From the NCBI RefSeq assembly GCF_000719345.1, contig NZ_JOFX01000059.1:1-21336 (forward strand): a DNA stretch of 21,336 bases, given 5' to 3'. Shown one piece after another: positions 1 to 8,523 of this stretch (position 1 is the first letter of the stretch; every line of letters begins with the position of its first letter). The translations under genes and the position numbers were made by a program. The notes beneath the pieces were generated by a model. It ran no database searches. It was not told the origin of the DNA and was given only the letters and a program-made list of their open reading frames with translations. Source of the stretch: Streptomyces sp. NRRL F-2664 (GTDB taxonomy: Bacteria > Actinomycetota > Actinomycetes > Streptomycetales > Streptomycetaceae).

Positions 1-4
1 CCCC

Positions 5-763
5 CTACCGCCCCCGCCCCCGCGCGTACTGCTCGAACGTCTGGGTGCCGACCGCGTGGGTCGGGGTCAGGTTGCCGCCGCGGCGGAAGGCTGCGTAGGT
101 CTTGCCCGCCAAGGGGACGGGGAGGATCCGCCGGTGGCGGCCCGTCGCCGACAGGTATGTGCGGGCCAGGTCCGGCAGGGTGTGGATCTCCGGGCCGCCC
201 ATGTCGGGGGCCCGGCCCGACGGGGTCGGGACCGCCAGCTCCGCCATGCGGTCGGCGACTTCGCCGACCGCGATCGGCTGGACCCGTACATCCTTCGGGA
301 CCGGCGCGACGGGCAGCTTCGCCGCGGCGTCCGCGAGCATCGCCACGAGGTCGTGGAACTGCGTCGTGCGCAGGATCGTCACGCCCAGCCCGGACGCCTC
401 CAGCAGCCGCTCCACCCGCAGCTTGCGCCTGTAGTAGCCGAGCGGGACCGTGTCCACCCCGACGATCGAGATGTAGACGAGGTTCCTTGCGGTCCCGGCC
501 CGCCGGGCGGCCTCGATCAGGTGCCCGGCGGCCTGCTCGTCGCCCCTGCCCGCACCGCGGGTGTTGCTCGCGCAGTGCACGATCACCTCCGCACCCGCCA
601 GGGCCGCGTCCAGTCCCGCGCCGTTCCTCAGGTCGACGGGGTGGTCCGGGGCGTGCCGGCTCAGGACCCTGACCTCGTGGCCGGCCGCCCTCAGCCGCTC
701 GGTGACGAGCGAGCCGAGGGTGCCGGTGCCTCCGGTGACGATGATCGGGGCGATCGTGCTCAT
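5..763 (-). CDS. Atypical SDR / NAD(P)H-binding oxidoreductase
   Basis: Predicted 252-aa Rossmann-fold protein of the extended or atypical short-chain dehydrogenase group (NmrA-like). The N-terminus has the dinucleotide-binding motif GGTGTLG at residues 11-17 after a beta strand (PIIVT). A YYRRK stretch at 110-114 supplies a YxxxK pair, and LRTTQFHDLV at 131-140 is typical of NAD(P)-binding family proteins annotated as epimerases. The ATG at 763 is chosen because the motif begins a few residues later; the frame stays open further upstream but that part looks non-coding and runs into the sigma gene. It lies 58 bases downstream of the ECF41-type sigma gene in the same orientation. Oxidoreductases and epimerases are the classical partners and targets of that sigma group, so it is probably the sigma factor's main target. 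The substrate is unknown. Confidence 0.88.
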   Translation of the reverse strand: MSTIAPIIVTGGTGTLGSLVTERLRAAGHEVRVLSRHAPDHPVDLRNGAGLDAALAGAEVIVHCASNTRGAGRGDEQAAGHLIEAARRAGTARNLVYISIVGVDTVPLGYYRRKLRVERLLEASGLGVTILRTTQFHDLVAMLADAAAKLPVAPVPKDVRVQPIAVGEVADRMAELAVPTPSGRAPDMGGPEIHTLPDLARTYLSATGRHRRILPVPLAGKTYAAFRRGGNLTPTHAVGTQTFEQYARGRGR

Positions 764-808
764 GGGTCCGTCCTTCGCCGGTGCGGTGGGGTTGCGCTCA
801 CCAGCAGG

Positions 809-835
809 GACCGGACAGCCGTCAGGAACGTGACA
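809..835 (-). promoter_or_regulatory. Candidate ECF41-type promoter for the SDR gene
   Basis: Reading the minus strand, TGTCACG (835-829) is followed after 16 bases by GGTC (812-809). From memory, the published ECF41 target promoter is TGTCACA about 16 bases before CGTC, so each box has one mismatch. The site overlaps the sigma gene's stop codon and lies 46-72 bases upstream of the SDR start, where a dedicated target promoter is expected. The motif match is seen in the sequence; its function is inferred. Confidence 0.45.
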
Positions 836-1721
836 GCTGCCGCCGGAGGAAGGCCAGCTTCTCCGGGTTGACCACCGTACTGATGTCGCTGACCAGCCCA
901 TTCTCGAATTCCACCAGCAGGACCGCCACCTCGCCGAAGAGCACGGCGGGGGTGCCGTTGACCTCTGCGACGCCGACCGGCACCCCGGCCACGTACTTCG
1001 CCATGGCGCCCATCGCGAAGCGGGCCACCTTGTCCCTGCCGAGGATCGGCCGCCGGGCGGCGTTGACGACGCCGCCGCCGTCCGACACGTACCGCACGTC
1101 CGCCGCCAGCATCCCCTCCAGGCGGGCGAGGTCTCCGCTCCGCGCAGCGGTCAGGAAGCTCTCCAGGAGCCCCCGCCACCGCTCGGGGTCCGCGGAGAAC
1201 CGCTTCTCCCGCGTGGCCTCCCGCTCGGCCGCCACGCGGGCCGCCGCGCGGCGGTGGATCTGGCGGCAGTTGGCCTCGCCGAGGTCGAGGAGGCCGGCGA
1301 TCTCGCGGTGGCTGTAGGCGAAGGCCTCGCGCAGGACGTACACGGCGCGCTCGGCCGGTGTGAGCTGTTCCAGCAGCAGGAGCAGGGCCATGGACACGCT
1401 GTCCCGCTGTTCGGCCGACTCCAGCGGGCCGAGGGTGCCGTCGCCGGTGAGCACGGGCTCCGGCAGCCAGGGGCCGACGTAGGTCTCGCGCCGGGCGCGC
1501 GCCGAGGTGAGGCTGTTGAGGCAGAGGTTGGTGGTGACCTTGGCGAGCCAGGCGCCGGGGTGCTCGATGGCGGTGCGGTCCGCGGACTCCCAGCGCAGGT
1601 AGGCGTCCTGGACGATGTCCTCGGCCTCGGCGGCGGAGCCGAGCATGCGGTAGGCGATGCCGAACATCCGGGGCCGGTGTTCCTCGAAGTCCGCTGCGGA
1701 CGCGGTGACATGTGTGATCAC
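822..1721 (-). CDS. ECF41-family RNA polymerase sigma factor (SigJ-like) with fused SnoaL-like domain
   Basis: A 299-aa sigma-70 family protein, longer than a plain ECF sigma because of a C-terminal extension. Sigma region 2 spans about residues 10-75 (FGIAYRMLGSAAEAEDIVQD, then LAKVTTNLCLNSL). The linker carries WLPEP at 85-89, and region 4 spans about 110-160 with the recognition helix near YSHREIAGLL. Residues about 180-299 form a SnoaL/NTF2-like domain that includes DGGG (214-217) and NPEKL (285-289), both hallmarks of group ECF41. In that group the extension regulates the sigma itself in place of an anti-sigma factor, and no anti-sigma gene is adjacent. The start is a GTG at 1721 with only a weak ribosome-binding site; the nearby ATG at 1711 is out of frame. 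The signal sensed is not known. Confidence 0.93.
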   Translation of the reverse strand: MITHVTASAADFEEHRPRMFGIAYRMLGSAAEAEDIVQDAYLRWESADRTAIEHPGAWLAKVTTNLCLNSLTSARARRETYVGPWLPEPVLTGDGTLGPLESAEQRDSVSMALLLLLEQLTPAERAVYVLREAFAYSHREIAGLLDLGEANCRQIHRRAAARVAAEREATREKRFSADPERWRGLLESFLTAARSGDLARLEGMLAADVRYVSDGGGVVNAARRPILGRDKVARFAMGAMAKYVAGVPVGVAEVNGTPAVLFGEVAVLLVEFENGLVSDISTVVNPEKLAFLRRQLSRS

Positions 1722-1758
1722 CGGGCCAGCCTACGAGGGGGGCGGGGAGCGGACGTGC

Positions 1759-1792
1759 GAGGACCCGGTGGCCGCCGGGCCACCGGGTCCTC
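1759..1792 (-). terminator. Strong stem-loop terminator downstream of the chitinase
   Basis: A perfect 15-bp stem, GAGGACCCGGTGGCC (1759-1773) with GGCCACCGGGTCCTC (1778-1792), closes a GCCG tetraloop. It starts 30 bases past the chitinase stop codon and separates that gene from the sigma gene. There is no U-tract, as is common in streptomycetes. Confidence 0.85.
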
Positions 1793-1821
1793 ATGTGCGT
1801 CCGCCGGTCAGGGCGGTCCGG

Positions 1822-4155
1822 TCAGCAGGCGCCCTGGTCCTTCCAGACGCCCCAGTCACCCGTGGTGCCGGGTTCCTCGTTCTGCGTCCACCACTGGGCC
1901 CTCCAGTTGCGGCCCTTGTGGGAGACGACGTTGCCGCTGTTGTAGACGGTGCCGGCGACGTACGCCGGGTTGGTGCAGGTCCCGCCGGTGGGCGGCGGGG
2001 TGGTCGGGGGAGTGGTCGGCTCGGTGCTGCCGCCGCCCGGCTCGCCGACCGTGGTGCCGCGCGCCAGGTCACCGGCGAGGGCGTACGTGGTGCCGGAGAT
2101 GTTCACCGTCCAGTTGGAGGGGGTGGACACCGGCAGGTAGTAGTTGAAGGCCAGGTCGACGGAGGCGCCCGGGGCGAGCGACTGCCAGGCCGGGAGCTTC
2201 AGGGACACCCGGTGGAAGTCGCCCTTCAGGCCGCCGACGTTGCTGCCGGTGTGGCCGCTGCTGATGATCTTCGTGCCGAAGCCGGACTGGTCGGAGGCGT
2301 TGTTCGGGGCCGAGGTCGCGTAGTCGAACTGGAACTCGGTGCCGCCCGGGAGTGCCGTCCTCGCGTTGTTGGTGATCTTGATCTTCGGGGTGATCGGGTA
2401 GTTCGAGTCGCCGAGCTTGAACTCCGTGAACTCGGTCCTGATGTCCACCGCCTGGGTCGGCAGGGCGGTGGAACCGGCCTTCTTCGCCCCGTACGGGGAG
2501 GCCGCCTTGAACTTGTCGTACATCAGCGAGGTGAGCGTGGAGCCCATCTCGTACTGACCCTTGGTCGCGTTCCAGCCGTAGTCGCCGGCCATCTCCCAGA
2601 CCATGGTGCCGCCGATGCCGCGGTCCACCACGTAGTCGGCCTTGGCGGCCACGGACTGCTCGTCCTCGGTGGAGAGGAAGACCTTCTTCTGCGCGTTCCA
2701 CAGCCACGGCGCGACCAGGGTCGAGTCGTACTTGCGGGCGTAGGTGCCGGTCAGGGAGGTGTTCGCGGGGAAGCCGTACCGGGTGACGTAGTCGCCGACG
2801 ATCCCCTTCTCCAGGTTCTTGGCGTGCCACATCGGGTTGGAGCCTGCGGGGGACTCGTTGCCGTTGTCGTCCTTGTCGTGCCACAGGTTGTCGATGCCGA
2901 CCGCACCGTCGCCGCACTTGGTCAGTCCGGAGCCGGCCGGGCAGGTGGTCGCGGCGGCCTTGCCCCACAGGCCGTCGGTGCCGCCCTGCACGTTCTTGTG
3001 GCCGCGGGTGTAGTACGGCAGGCCGATGTTGATCCGGCCGGCCGGCATGGAGCCGCGGAAGTAGTGGTACGCCCAGTCGGTGTTGAGGTAGCCGATGCCG
3101 CCGTACTGCTGCGAGCCGTAGACGCCGGCGGCGGCGAGCTCGCCGTCCTTGCCGTCGTCGAAGAGCGAGGCGTTGGGGCCGACGTACTCGTTCCAGGCGC
3201 CGTGCAGGTCGTAGGACATGATGTTGACGTAGTCCAGGTACTGCTGCATCTGGAAGGTCTCCATGCCGCGCAGCAGGTAGCCGGAGGAGGGGGCGGCGAC
3301 GGTCAGCATGTAGTGCTTGCCGTCGGCGGCGCCGGCCGCGTCCAGCTTCTGGCGCAGGCTCTTCATGAGGGCGTCGTAGCCCTTGACCAGGCCGGCCCGG
3401 CGGGCGTTGGCGATCCGCCAGTCCAGCGGGTTGCCGGCGTCCTTCATCGTGGTCGGGTACTCGTAGTCGATGTCGACGCCGTTGAAGCCGTACTTGCGGA
3501 TGAAGTCGACCGAGGACTGGGCGAAGGTGTCGATGCCCGCCTGGTTGACGGAGCCGTCCGCGTTGGTGGCCATGCTGTAGAAGCCGCCGGAGGCGACGCG
3601 CTTGCCGTCGGCGCCGAAGTAGCCGCCGGTCTCGGCCCAGCCGCCGACGGAGATCAGGGTCTTCACGTCGGGGTGCTGCTTCTTGTACTTCGTCAGCAGG
3701 TTGAAGTGGCCCTTGTAGGGGAGCGACGGGTCCATCTCGGCCCCGGCGACGCCCGGCCAGGTCATGCCGGTGGCCTCGTTCGTCGCGCTGTCGGCGCCGA
3801 CGGAGATCTTGTTGTCGCTGCCGACGTGTGCGAAGGCGTAGTTGATGTGGGTGATCTTGTCCCACGGGATGTTGTTGACGAGGTAGGACGGCTGGCCGTT
3901 CTTGCCCGTGCGCCAGCCGGTGAAGTAGCCGATGACGCGGCGCTGGTGGTCGGCGCCCATCTTCTCGCGGCCTGCGGAGTCGTAGACGGAGCAGTAGGGG
4001 ACGTCGACGCCGGGCGTCTTGTAGAGGCCGTCGGGGCGGCAGCTCTCGTTGTCGGCCGCGTGCGAGACGCCCGTCGGGAGCCCGCCGACCAGCAGTCCGG
4101 CGATTGCGGCGCCGGATGCCAGGAGCATCGCTCTCGTACGTGTGGGGGACGGCAT
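1822..4155 (-). CDS. Secreted multidomain family 18 chitinase
   Basis: A 777-aa exported endochitinase-type protein. Residues 1-33 look like a signal peptide (PTRTR, hydrophobic core, cleavage near SHA). The GH18 barrel spans about 70-550: LISVGGW (167-173, the SxGG motif), the catalytic motif GVDIDYE (226-232, acid E232), MSYDLHG (313-319) and MVWEMAGD near 518-525. Residues about 565-700 form a beta-rich domain ([17 protein letters not shown]) resembling accessory domains of Streptomyces chitinases. A Pro/Thr/Gly-rich linker (about 703-725) leads to a C-terminal CBM5/12-type chitin-binding domain with [13 protein letters not shown] and a terminal Cys. The ATG at 4155 is preceded by an excellent AGGAGG about 5 bases away. 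It should cleave chitin outside the cell, releasing oligomers for uptake. Its promoter repeats suggest control by chitin/GlcNAc-responsive regulation. Confidence 0.96.
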   Translation of the reverse strand: MPSPTRTRAMLLASGAAIAGLLVGGLPTGVSHAADNESCRPDGLYKTPGVDVPYCSVYDSAGREKMGADHQRRVIGYFTGWRTGKNGQPSYLVNNIPWDKITHINYAFAHVGSDNKISVGADSATNEATGMTWPGVAGAEMDPSLPYKGHFNLLTKYKKQHPDVKTLISVGGWAETGGYFGADGKRVASGGFYSMATNADGSVNQAGIDTFAQSSVDFIRKYGFNGVDIDYEYPTTMKDAGNPLDWRIANARRAGLVKGYDALMKSLRQKLDAAGAADGKHYMLTVAAPSSGYLLRGMETFQMQQYLDYVNIMSYDLHGAWNEYVGPNASLFDDGKDGELAAAGVYGSQQYGGIGYLNTDWAYHYFRGSMPAGRINIGLPYYTRGHKNVQGGTDGLWGKAAATTCPAGSGLTKCGDGAVGIDNLWHDKDDNGNESPAGSNPMWHAKNLEKGIVGDYVTRYGFPANTSLTGTYARKYDSTLVAPWLWNAQKKVFLSTEDEQSVAAKADYVVDRGIGGTMVWEMAGDYGWNATKGQYEMGSTLTSLMYDKFKAASPYGAKKAGSTALPTQAVDIRTEFTEFKLGDSNYPITPKIKITNNARTALPGGTEFQFDYATSAPNNASDQSGFGTKIISSGHTGSNVGGLKGDFHRVSLKLPAWQSLAPGASVDLAFNYYLPVSTPSNWTVNISGTTYALAGDLARGTTVGEPGGGSTEPTTPPTTPPPTGGTCTNPAYVAGTVYNSGNVVSHKGRNWRAQWWTQNEEPGTTGDWGVWKDQGAC

Positions 4156-4261
4156 TGTGCCTCCTGGGGAGGGGAGGATGCAGGACACAAAGGGACACAG
4201 GATGAAGCAACGTGACGCGTGGACAAGCGTGTTGGCCCGTGGTGTGCACATCCGGCGGGCC

Positions 4262-4285
4262 CGTTCCCGGAAGATGAAGGGAACG
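4262..4285. repeat. Inverted repeat over the chitinase -10/start region
   Basis: CGTTCCC (4262-4268) and GGGAACG (4279-4285) form a perfect 7-bp inverted repeat with centres 17 bp apart. It overlaps the -10 box and the predicted transcription start of the chitinase promoter. It could be an operator for a second regulator or a short hairpin at the 5' end of the mRNA. Confidence 0.45.
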
Positions 4286-4327
4286 TTAAGAGGACTAGAC
4301 CAACCCGTCAATAGGTCTGGACCAACC
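4283..4327 (-). promoter_or_regulatory. Chitinase promoter with paired direct repeats (dre-like)
   Basis: On the minus strand, TTGACG (4311-4306) is separated by 17 bases from TAACGT (4288-4283), a good vegetative-type promoter. Two 15-bp direct repeats, GGTTGGTCCAGACCT (4327-4313) and GGTTGGTCTAGTCCT (4305-4291), lie 22 bp apart, two helical turns. The first sits just upstream of the -35 box and the second fills the spacer. Such TGGTCnAGnCC repeats are known from Streptomyces chitinase promoters and resemble the DasR operator (TGGTCTAGACCA). Predicted transcription start is near 4276, giving a leader of about 120 nt. Confidence 0.82.
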
Positions 4328-4488
4328 GCGATGCGGGCCCCTCCCGGTCCCGCCGCCCGGGCGGTCGCCGGGTCGACCTCGGGGGGTGGCGCCGTAGCGT
4401 CCGGGTCACCCTCTGTGAGCCAGGCCACACCACCTCACCCGCATGGCGGGGGATCGGCCGTGGCAAACTGGCTGGAGTACCAGTAGCA

Positions 4489-4614
4489 GCGCACTCCGGG
4501 GTCGGTGTAATTCCGAACCGGCGGTATAGTCCGCGACCCGTCCGCAGCCAGCGGCCGGTTGACCAGGTGAAATTCCTGGACCGACGGTTAAAGTCCGGAT
4601 GGGAGGCAGTGCGC
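4489..4614 (+). ncRNA. FMN riboswitch (RFN element)
   Basis: This matches the conserved FMN aptamer closely: GGTCGGTGTAATTCCGAACC, then GGCGGTATAGTCCGCGA, a variable arm, TGGACCGACGGTTAAAGTCC and GGATGGGAGG. The P1 stem is closed by GCGCACT (4489-4495) with AGTGCGC (4608-4614). It heads the riboflavin operon on the same strand. When FMN binds, expression of such operons is reduced. No U-tract terminator follows, so control is more likely at translation initiation or by Rho than by intrinsic termination. The riboflavin promoter must lie in 4430-4488; I see only a weak candidate there (TGGCAA, 17 bases, TAGCAG). Confidence 0.97.
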
Positions 4615-4784
4615 GGCGGGCCAGTCACCGGTACGCCGCCGTCGGCGGTTCCTCGGCACGTCCCTGCGGACATGCCCGGTCGAACCGTTTCTCCGGCCCC
4701 GGCGTCCCCGCGTGAGCTGTTCCGCTCCATCTGTCGTATCCCGACAGGCCCCGGAGTCCGTGCCCGATGAGGCAGGAGGACCCG
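4615..4784 (+). other. Leader between FMN aptamer and ribD (expression platform)
   Basis: This 170-nt untranslated stretch contains two modest hairpins, CCGCC/GGCGG (4636-4648) and CTGTCG/CGACAG (4731-4747), then the ribD Shine-Dalgarno AGGAGG at 4774-4779. The aptamer-proximal bases 4609-4618 (GTGCGCGGCG) are perfectly complementary to 4796-4805 (CGCCGCGCAC), codons 4-7 of ribD. P1 could therefore compete with a long-range helix at the ribD start. The pairing is seen; the switching role is inferred. Confidence 0.4.
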
Positions 4785-5903
4785 GTGGCGACACACGCCG
4801 CGCACGCAGAACCCGCACCCGAGGCGGGTACCCGTGCCATGCGACGGGCCGTCGAGCTCGCCGCCCGCGGACTCGGCCACACCAGCCCCAACCCCGTCGT
4901 CGGCTGCGTCATCACCGACGCCGCGGGCACCGTCGTCGGCGAGGGCTGGCACCAGCGGGCCGGCGGCCCGCACGCCGAGGTCCACGCCCTGCGCGCCGCA
5001 GGAGCGGCCGCCCGCGGCGGCACCGCCTACGTCACCCTCGAGCCCTGCAACCACACCGGCCGCACCGGGCCCTGCGCCCAGGCCCTCGCCGACGCCGGCA
5101 TCGCCCGCGTCGTCTACGCCGTCCCCGACCCGAACCCGCAGGCCAGCGGCGGCGCCGCCACCCTGCGCGCCGCCGGCGTCGACACCGGGGCCGGACTGCT
5201 GCGGGCCGAGGCCGAGGCCGGCAACACCGCCTGGCTGACCTCCGTACGGCTCGGCCGCCCCCACGTGACCTGGAAGTACGCCGCCACCCTCGACGGCCGC
5301 AGCGCCGCCGCCGACGGAAGCAGCCGCTGGATCAGCTCCGCCGAGTCCCGCGCGGACGTCCACCGGCTGCGCGCCGAGGCCGACGCCGTCCTGGTCGGCG
5401 GCGGCACCCTGCGCGCGGACGACCCCCACCTGGCCGTCCGCGGCATCGACGGAGCCACCCAGCCCCTGCGCGTCGCCCTCGACACCCGCGCCGGCCTCCC
5501 GCCGACCGCCCGCATCCTCGACGACGCCGCGCCCACGCTGCTCGTCGTCGCCGAGGACGCCGACACCCGCCACCTGCCCGGCGTCGCATTGCTCCGGCTG
5601 CCCCCGCACGGCGGCCGGATCCCCCTCGACCGGCTTCTCACCGAGCTGTACGCCCGCGGCGTGCGCTCCCTCCTCCTCGAAGGCGGCCCCACCCTCGCGG
5701 GCGCCTTCCTGGAAGCCGGAGCCGTCGACCGCGTCGTCGGCTACCTCGCCCCCGCCCTGCTCGGCGCCGGCCCCGCCGCCCTCGGCGACGCGGGCATCAC
5801 GAACATCTCCCACGCCCTGCGCCTCGACCTCACCGAAGCCGTCCGCGTGGGCCCCGATCTGCGCATCACCGCCCGTCCCGCCACCGCCCCCAAGGAGCAC
5901 TGA
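4785..5903 (+). CDS. ribD: Bifunctional riboflavin deaminase/reductase RibD
   Basis: A 372-aa bifunctional enzyme that deaminates the pyrimidine product of GTP cyclohydrolase II and then reduces its ribosyl chain. The N-terminal zinc deaminase domain (about 15-150) shows SPNPVVGCVI (34-43), HAEVHAL with the zinc ligand and catalytic Glu (63-69), and PCNHTGRTGPC with the two Cys ligands (87-97). The NADPH reductase domain follows from about 158 (VTWKYAATLDG, RWISSAESRADVHRLRA, LLEGGPTLAG). The GTG at 4785 is preferred over the in-frame ATG at 4767, because AGGAGG at 4774-4779 is placed for the GTG. It is first in the operon under the FMN riboswitch and is followed by ribE with no gap. Confidence 0.95.
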   Translation: MATHAAHAEPAPEAGTRAMRRAVELAARGLGHTSPNPVVGCVITDAAGTVVGEGWHQRAGGPHAEVHALRAAGAAARGGTAYVTLEPCNHTGRTGPCAQALADAGIARVVYAVPDPNPQASGGAATLRAAGVDTGAGLLRAEAEAGNTAWLTSVRLGRPHVTWKYAATLDGRSAAADGSSRWISSAESRADVHRLRAEADAVLVGGGTLRADDPHLAVRGIDGATQPLRVALDTRAGLPPTARILDDAAPTLLVVAEDADTRHLPGVALLRLPPHGGRIPLDRLLTELYARGVRSLLLEGGPTLAGAFLEAGAVDRVVGYLAPALLGAGPAALGDAGITNISHALRLDLTEAVRVGPDLRITARPATAPKEH

Positions 5904-6533
5904 GTGTTCACCGGAATCGTCGAAGAACTGGGCGAGGTCACCGCCGTCGAGCCGCTCCGGGACGCCTCCCGCTTCCGGCTGCGCGGCCCCCTCGTCACCG
6001 AGGACGCGAAGCACGGCGACTCCATCGCCGTCAACGGCGTCTGCCTGACCGTCGTGGAGACCGCCGACGGCGAGTTCACCGCCGACGTCATGCAGGAGAC
6101 CCTCAACCGCTCCAGCCTCGGCGCCCTGACCAAGGGCTCCCGCGTCAACCTGGAGCGCCCGATGGCGCTCGGCGGACGCCTCGGCGGCCACATCGTCCAG
6201 GGACACGTGGACGGCACCGGCGAGATCCTCTCCCGCACCCCCTCCGAGCACTGGGAGATCGTCAAGGTCGCCCTCCCGCGGAACCTCTCCCGCTACGTCG
6301 TCGAGAAGGGCTCCATCACCGTCGACGGCGTCAGCCTCACCGTGGTCGAGGCCGCCGCCGACTGGTTCACCATCAGCCTCATCCCCACCACCCTCGCTCT
6401 CACCACCCTCGGCATCAAGCAGCCCGGCGACCCCGTCAACCTGGAGGTCGACGTCCTCGCCAAGTACGTCGAGCGCCTCCTCGCCGCCGGCGTGGACCCG
6501 CTGCACGCCGACCCGACGGGAGACGCCCGGTGA
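5904..6533 (+). CDS. ribE: Riboflavin synthase alpha chain
   Basis: A 209-aa enzyme that dismutates two 6,7-dimethyl-8-ribityllumazines into riboflavin and a pyrimidine recycled by lumazine synthase. Two tandem lumazine-binding barrels are visible. Repeat 1 begins [12 protein letters not shown] and contains [12 protein letters not shown] and [16 protein letters not shown]. Repeat 2 begins [15 protein letters not shown] and contains [12 protein letters not shown] and [16 protein letters not shown]. The GTG start directly abuts the ribD stop and has AAGGAG at 5892-5897. The stop overlaps the next start as GTGA, so translation is probably coupled. Length is normal for the family. The symbol follows common actinobacterial usage (ribC in some schemes). 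Confidence 0.96.
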   Translation: MFTGIVEELGEVTAVEPLRDASRFRLRGPLVTEDAKHGDSIAVNGVCLTVVETADGEFTADVMQETLNRSSLGALTKGSRVNLERPMALGGRLGGHIVQGHVDGTGEILSRTPSEHWEIVKVALPRNLSRYVVEKGSITVDGVSLTVVEAAADWFTISLIPTTLALTTLGIKQPGDPVNLEVDVLAKYVERLLAAGVDPLHADPTGDAR

Positions 6534-7183
6534 ACGCCCTCGACTGGCTCAACACCGAAGCCTTCACCGTCCTCGGCCAGAAGGTCATCTGGTCCGACAT
6601 GATCGGCAACCTGATGGGCCTCGCCGCCCTCGCCCTCGGCTGGCGCCGCTCCATATGGACCTGGCCCGCCCAGCTGCTCTCCGGCCTGATCCTCATCGCC
6701 GCCTACGCCTCCGCCCACCTCGCCGGCGGCGTCGGCAAGCAGCTCCTCGTCATCGGCGTGGCCGTCTTCGGCTGGACCGCCTGGCAGCGCGGCAAGCAGC
6801 AGGCCCAGGACGGCTCCATCGCCGTCCGCACCGCCACCTGGACCGAGCGCGGACTCCTCCTCGGCGGAGCGGCCCTCGGCACCCTCGCCGTCGGCGGCCT
6901 CTTCACCCTCTACCCGTCCCTGTCCTGGAGCCCCTGGGCCGACGCCTACATCTTCGTCGGCACCATCGTGGCGATGGTGGCCCAGGCCCGCGGCCTCGTC
7001 GAGTTCTGGTTCGCCTGGCTCCTCGTCGACCTCGTCGGCGTCCCCCTCGCCTTCACGGGCGGCCTCGCCTTCTCCGGACTGGTCTACGTCGTCTACTTCG
7101 CCCTCGTGGTGTGGGGCGCCTACGACTGGTACCAGCGCTCCCGCACCACCCCCGCCCCGGCCCTCGAAGGAGCAGCGGCATGA
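6530..7183 (+). CDS. ribM: PnuC-family riboflavin transporter RibM
   Basis: A 217-aa polytopic membrane protein of the PnuC family. About seven hydrophobic segments are visible (roughly 22-38, 45-63, 69-84, 107-125, 135-152, 157-176 and 178-197), with family-like aromatic signatures such as GWTAWQRG and [16 protein letters not shown]. PnuC proteins usually move nicotinamide mononucleotide or riboside. Members encoded inside riboswitch-controlled rib operons of actinobacteria (RibM/PnuX) have been shown to carry riboflavin. Its position between ribE and ribBA, as in the Streptomyces davawensis operon, supports that assignment. The GTG start overlaps the ribE stop, and its own stop overlaps the ribBA start (ATGA). 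It should work as a facilitator coupled to intracellular phosphorylation; specificity is inferred from context. Confidence 0.9.
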   Translation: MNALDWLNTEAFTVLGQKVIWSDMIGNLMGLAALALGWRRSIWTWPAQLLSGLILIAAYASAHLAGGVGKQLLVIGVAVFGWTAWQRGKQQAQDGSIAVRTATWTERGLLLGGAALGTLAVGGLFTLYPSLSWSPWADAYIFVGTIVAMVAQARGLVEFWFAWLLVDLVGVPLAFTGGLAFSGLVYVVYFALVVWGAYDWYQRSRTTPAPALEGAAA

Positions 7184-8469
7184 CCAGCCTCAAGCCCGTG
7201 CCCGACATCCCCGAAGAGACCTTCCGCCTCGACCCCGTCGAGCAGGCGATCCGCGACATCGCCGCGGGCCGCCCCGTCGTCGTCGTCGACGACGAGGACC
7301 GCGAGAACGAGGGCGACCTCGTCATCGCCGCCGAGAAGGCCACCCCCGAGATCGTCGCCTTTATGATGAGCGAGTGCCGCGGCCTGATCTGCGCCCCCAT
7401 GGAGGGCCCGGAACTGGACCGGCTCGAACTCCCCCAGATGGTCCAGAACAACACCGAGTCGATGAAGACCGCCTTCACCGTCTCCGTCGACGCGAGCGCC
7501 GCCCACGGCGTCTCCACCGGCATCTCCGCCGCCGACCGCGCCACCACCCTGCGCCTCCTCGCCGACGGCGTCAGCGGCCCCGGCGACTTCGTCCGCCCCG
7601 GCCACATCTTCCCCCTGCGTGCCAAGCCCGGCGGCGTCCTCGTCCGCAACGGCCACACCGAGGCCGCCGTCGACCTCGCCCGCCTCGCCGGCCTGCGCCC
7701 GGCCGGCGCCATCGTCGAGATCGCCGGCGAGGACGGCGTCATGCTGCGCCTGCCCGAGCTGATCCCCTTCGCCCGCAAGCACGGCCTCACGATCATCTCC
7801 ATCGAGGACCTGATCGCCTACCGCCGCTCCGCCGAGCCCACCGTGCGCCGCGAGGCCGAGGTCAACCTGCCGACCGCCTTCGGCGACTTCACCGCGCACG
7901 GCTACCGCTCCACCGTCGACGGCGTCGAGCACGTCGCCCTCGTCCACGGCGACATCGGCGACGGCTCCGGCCTCCTGGTCCGCATGCACTCCGAGTGCCT
8001 GACCGGCGACATCTTCGCCTCGCAGCGCTGCGACTGCGGCCCCCAGCTGCACGCCTCCATGGAACGGATCAAGAACGAGGGCCGCGGAGTCGTCGTCTAC
8101 CTGCGCGGCCACGAGGGCCGCGGCATCGGCCTGCTGTCCAAGCTGCGCGCCTACGAACTCCAGGAACGCGGCCGTGACACCCTCGACGCCAACCTGGAGC
8201 TGGGCCTGCCCGCCGACGCCCGCGACTACGCGGCCGGCGCGCAGATCCTCGCCGACCTCGGCGTGCACAGCGTCCGGCTGCTCACCAACAACCCCGACAA
8301 GTCCGCCGCCCTCGAACGGCACGGCATCACCGTCACCAGCCGGGAGTCCATGCCGGTCGAGGCGGGCGAGCACAATCTGCGGTACCTGCGCACCAAGCGG
8401 GACCGGATGGGCCACGACCTGCCCTGGCTGGACGGGTCCGTCACCACCTCCGCCTGCGGCAACCAGTAG
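7180..8469 (+). CDS. ribBA: Bifunctional DHBP synthase / GTP cyclohydrolase II
   Basis: A 429-aa fusion that supplies both riboflavin precursors. The N-terminal 3,4-dihydroxy-2-butanone-4-phosphate synthase domain (about 15-215) has the acidic metal-binding loop [10 protein letters not shown] (37-46) and [13 protein letters not shown] (141-153). The C-terminal GTP cyclohydrolase II domain (about 225-415) has R268[11 protein letters not shown], with zinc ligands C273, C284 and C286 (CDC at 284-286), [12 protein letters not shown] (307-318) and LLTNNPDK (367-374). Both domains appear intact. The ATG overlaps the ribM stop and has GAAGGAG at 7166-7172. Also called ribAB in Streptomyces literature. 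A 54-base gap precedes ribH. Confidence 0.97.
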   Translation: MTSLKPVPDIPEETFRLDPVEQAIRDIAAGRPVVVVDDEDRENEGDLVIAAEKATPEIVAFMMSECRGLICAPMEGPELDRLELPQMVQNNTESMKTAFTVSVDASAAHGVSTGISAADRATTLRLLADGVSGPGDFVRPGHIFPLRAKPGGVLVRNGHTEAAVDLARLAGLRPAGAIVEIAGEDGVMLRLPELIPFARKHGLTIISIEDLIAYRRSAEPTVRREAEVNLPTAFGDFTAHGYRSTVDGVEHVALVHGDIGDGSGLLVRMHSECLTGDIFASQRCDCGPQLHASMERIKNEGRGVVVYLRGHEGRGIGLLSKLRAYELQERGRDTLDANLELGLPADARDYAAGAQILADLGVHSVRLLTNNPDKSAALERHGITVTSRESMPVEAGEHNLRYLRTKRDRMGHDLPWLDGSVTTSACGNQ

Positions 8470-8523
8470 CCGCGACACCCACCCACCCGTACGTACATCC
8501 ACGAACCACCGAGGAGCAGAGCT

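Noticed and set aside
764..901. N-terminal extension of the SDR protein to 901
   Set aside because: It overlaps the sigma gene and carries no motif. The Rossmann motif begins 10 residues after the ATG at 763.
1657..4215. An 852-codon open frame on the plus strand antisense to the chitinase
   Set aside because: It is Val/Gly/Asp-rich without domains and is the shadow expected opposite a gene with strong third-position G/C. The chitinase on the other strand has catalytic motifs, a signal peptide and an excellent ribosome-binding site.
4489..4614. Other riboswitch classes (cobalamin, TPP) for the leader before ribD
   Set aside because: The conserved GGCGGTATAGTCCGCGA and ACGGTTAAAGTCCGGATG blocks are specific to the FMN aptamer.
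4308..6506. A 732-codon open frame on the minus strand across the riboswitch, ribD and ribE
   Set aside because: Its composition is Gly/Ala/Asp/Val-rich and it runs antisense to clear RibD and RibE coding sequence and to the aptamer.
4712..6529. Upstream extension of the ribM frame through ribD and ribE
   Set aside because: The extension is Arg/Pro/His-rich out-of-frame translation of ribD and ribE. The real gene starts at the GTG at 6530, which overlaps the ribE stop.
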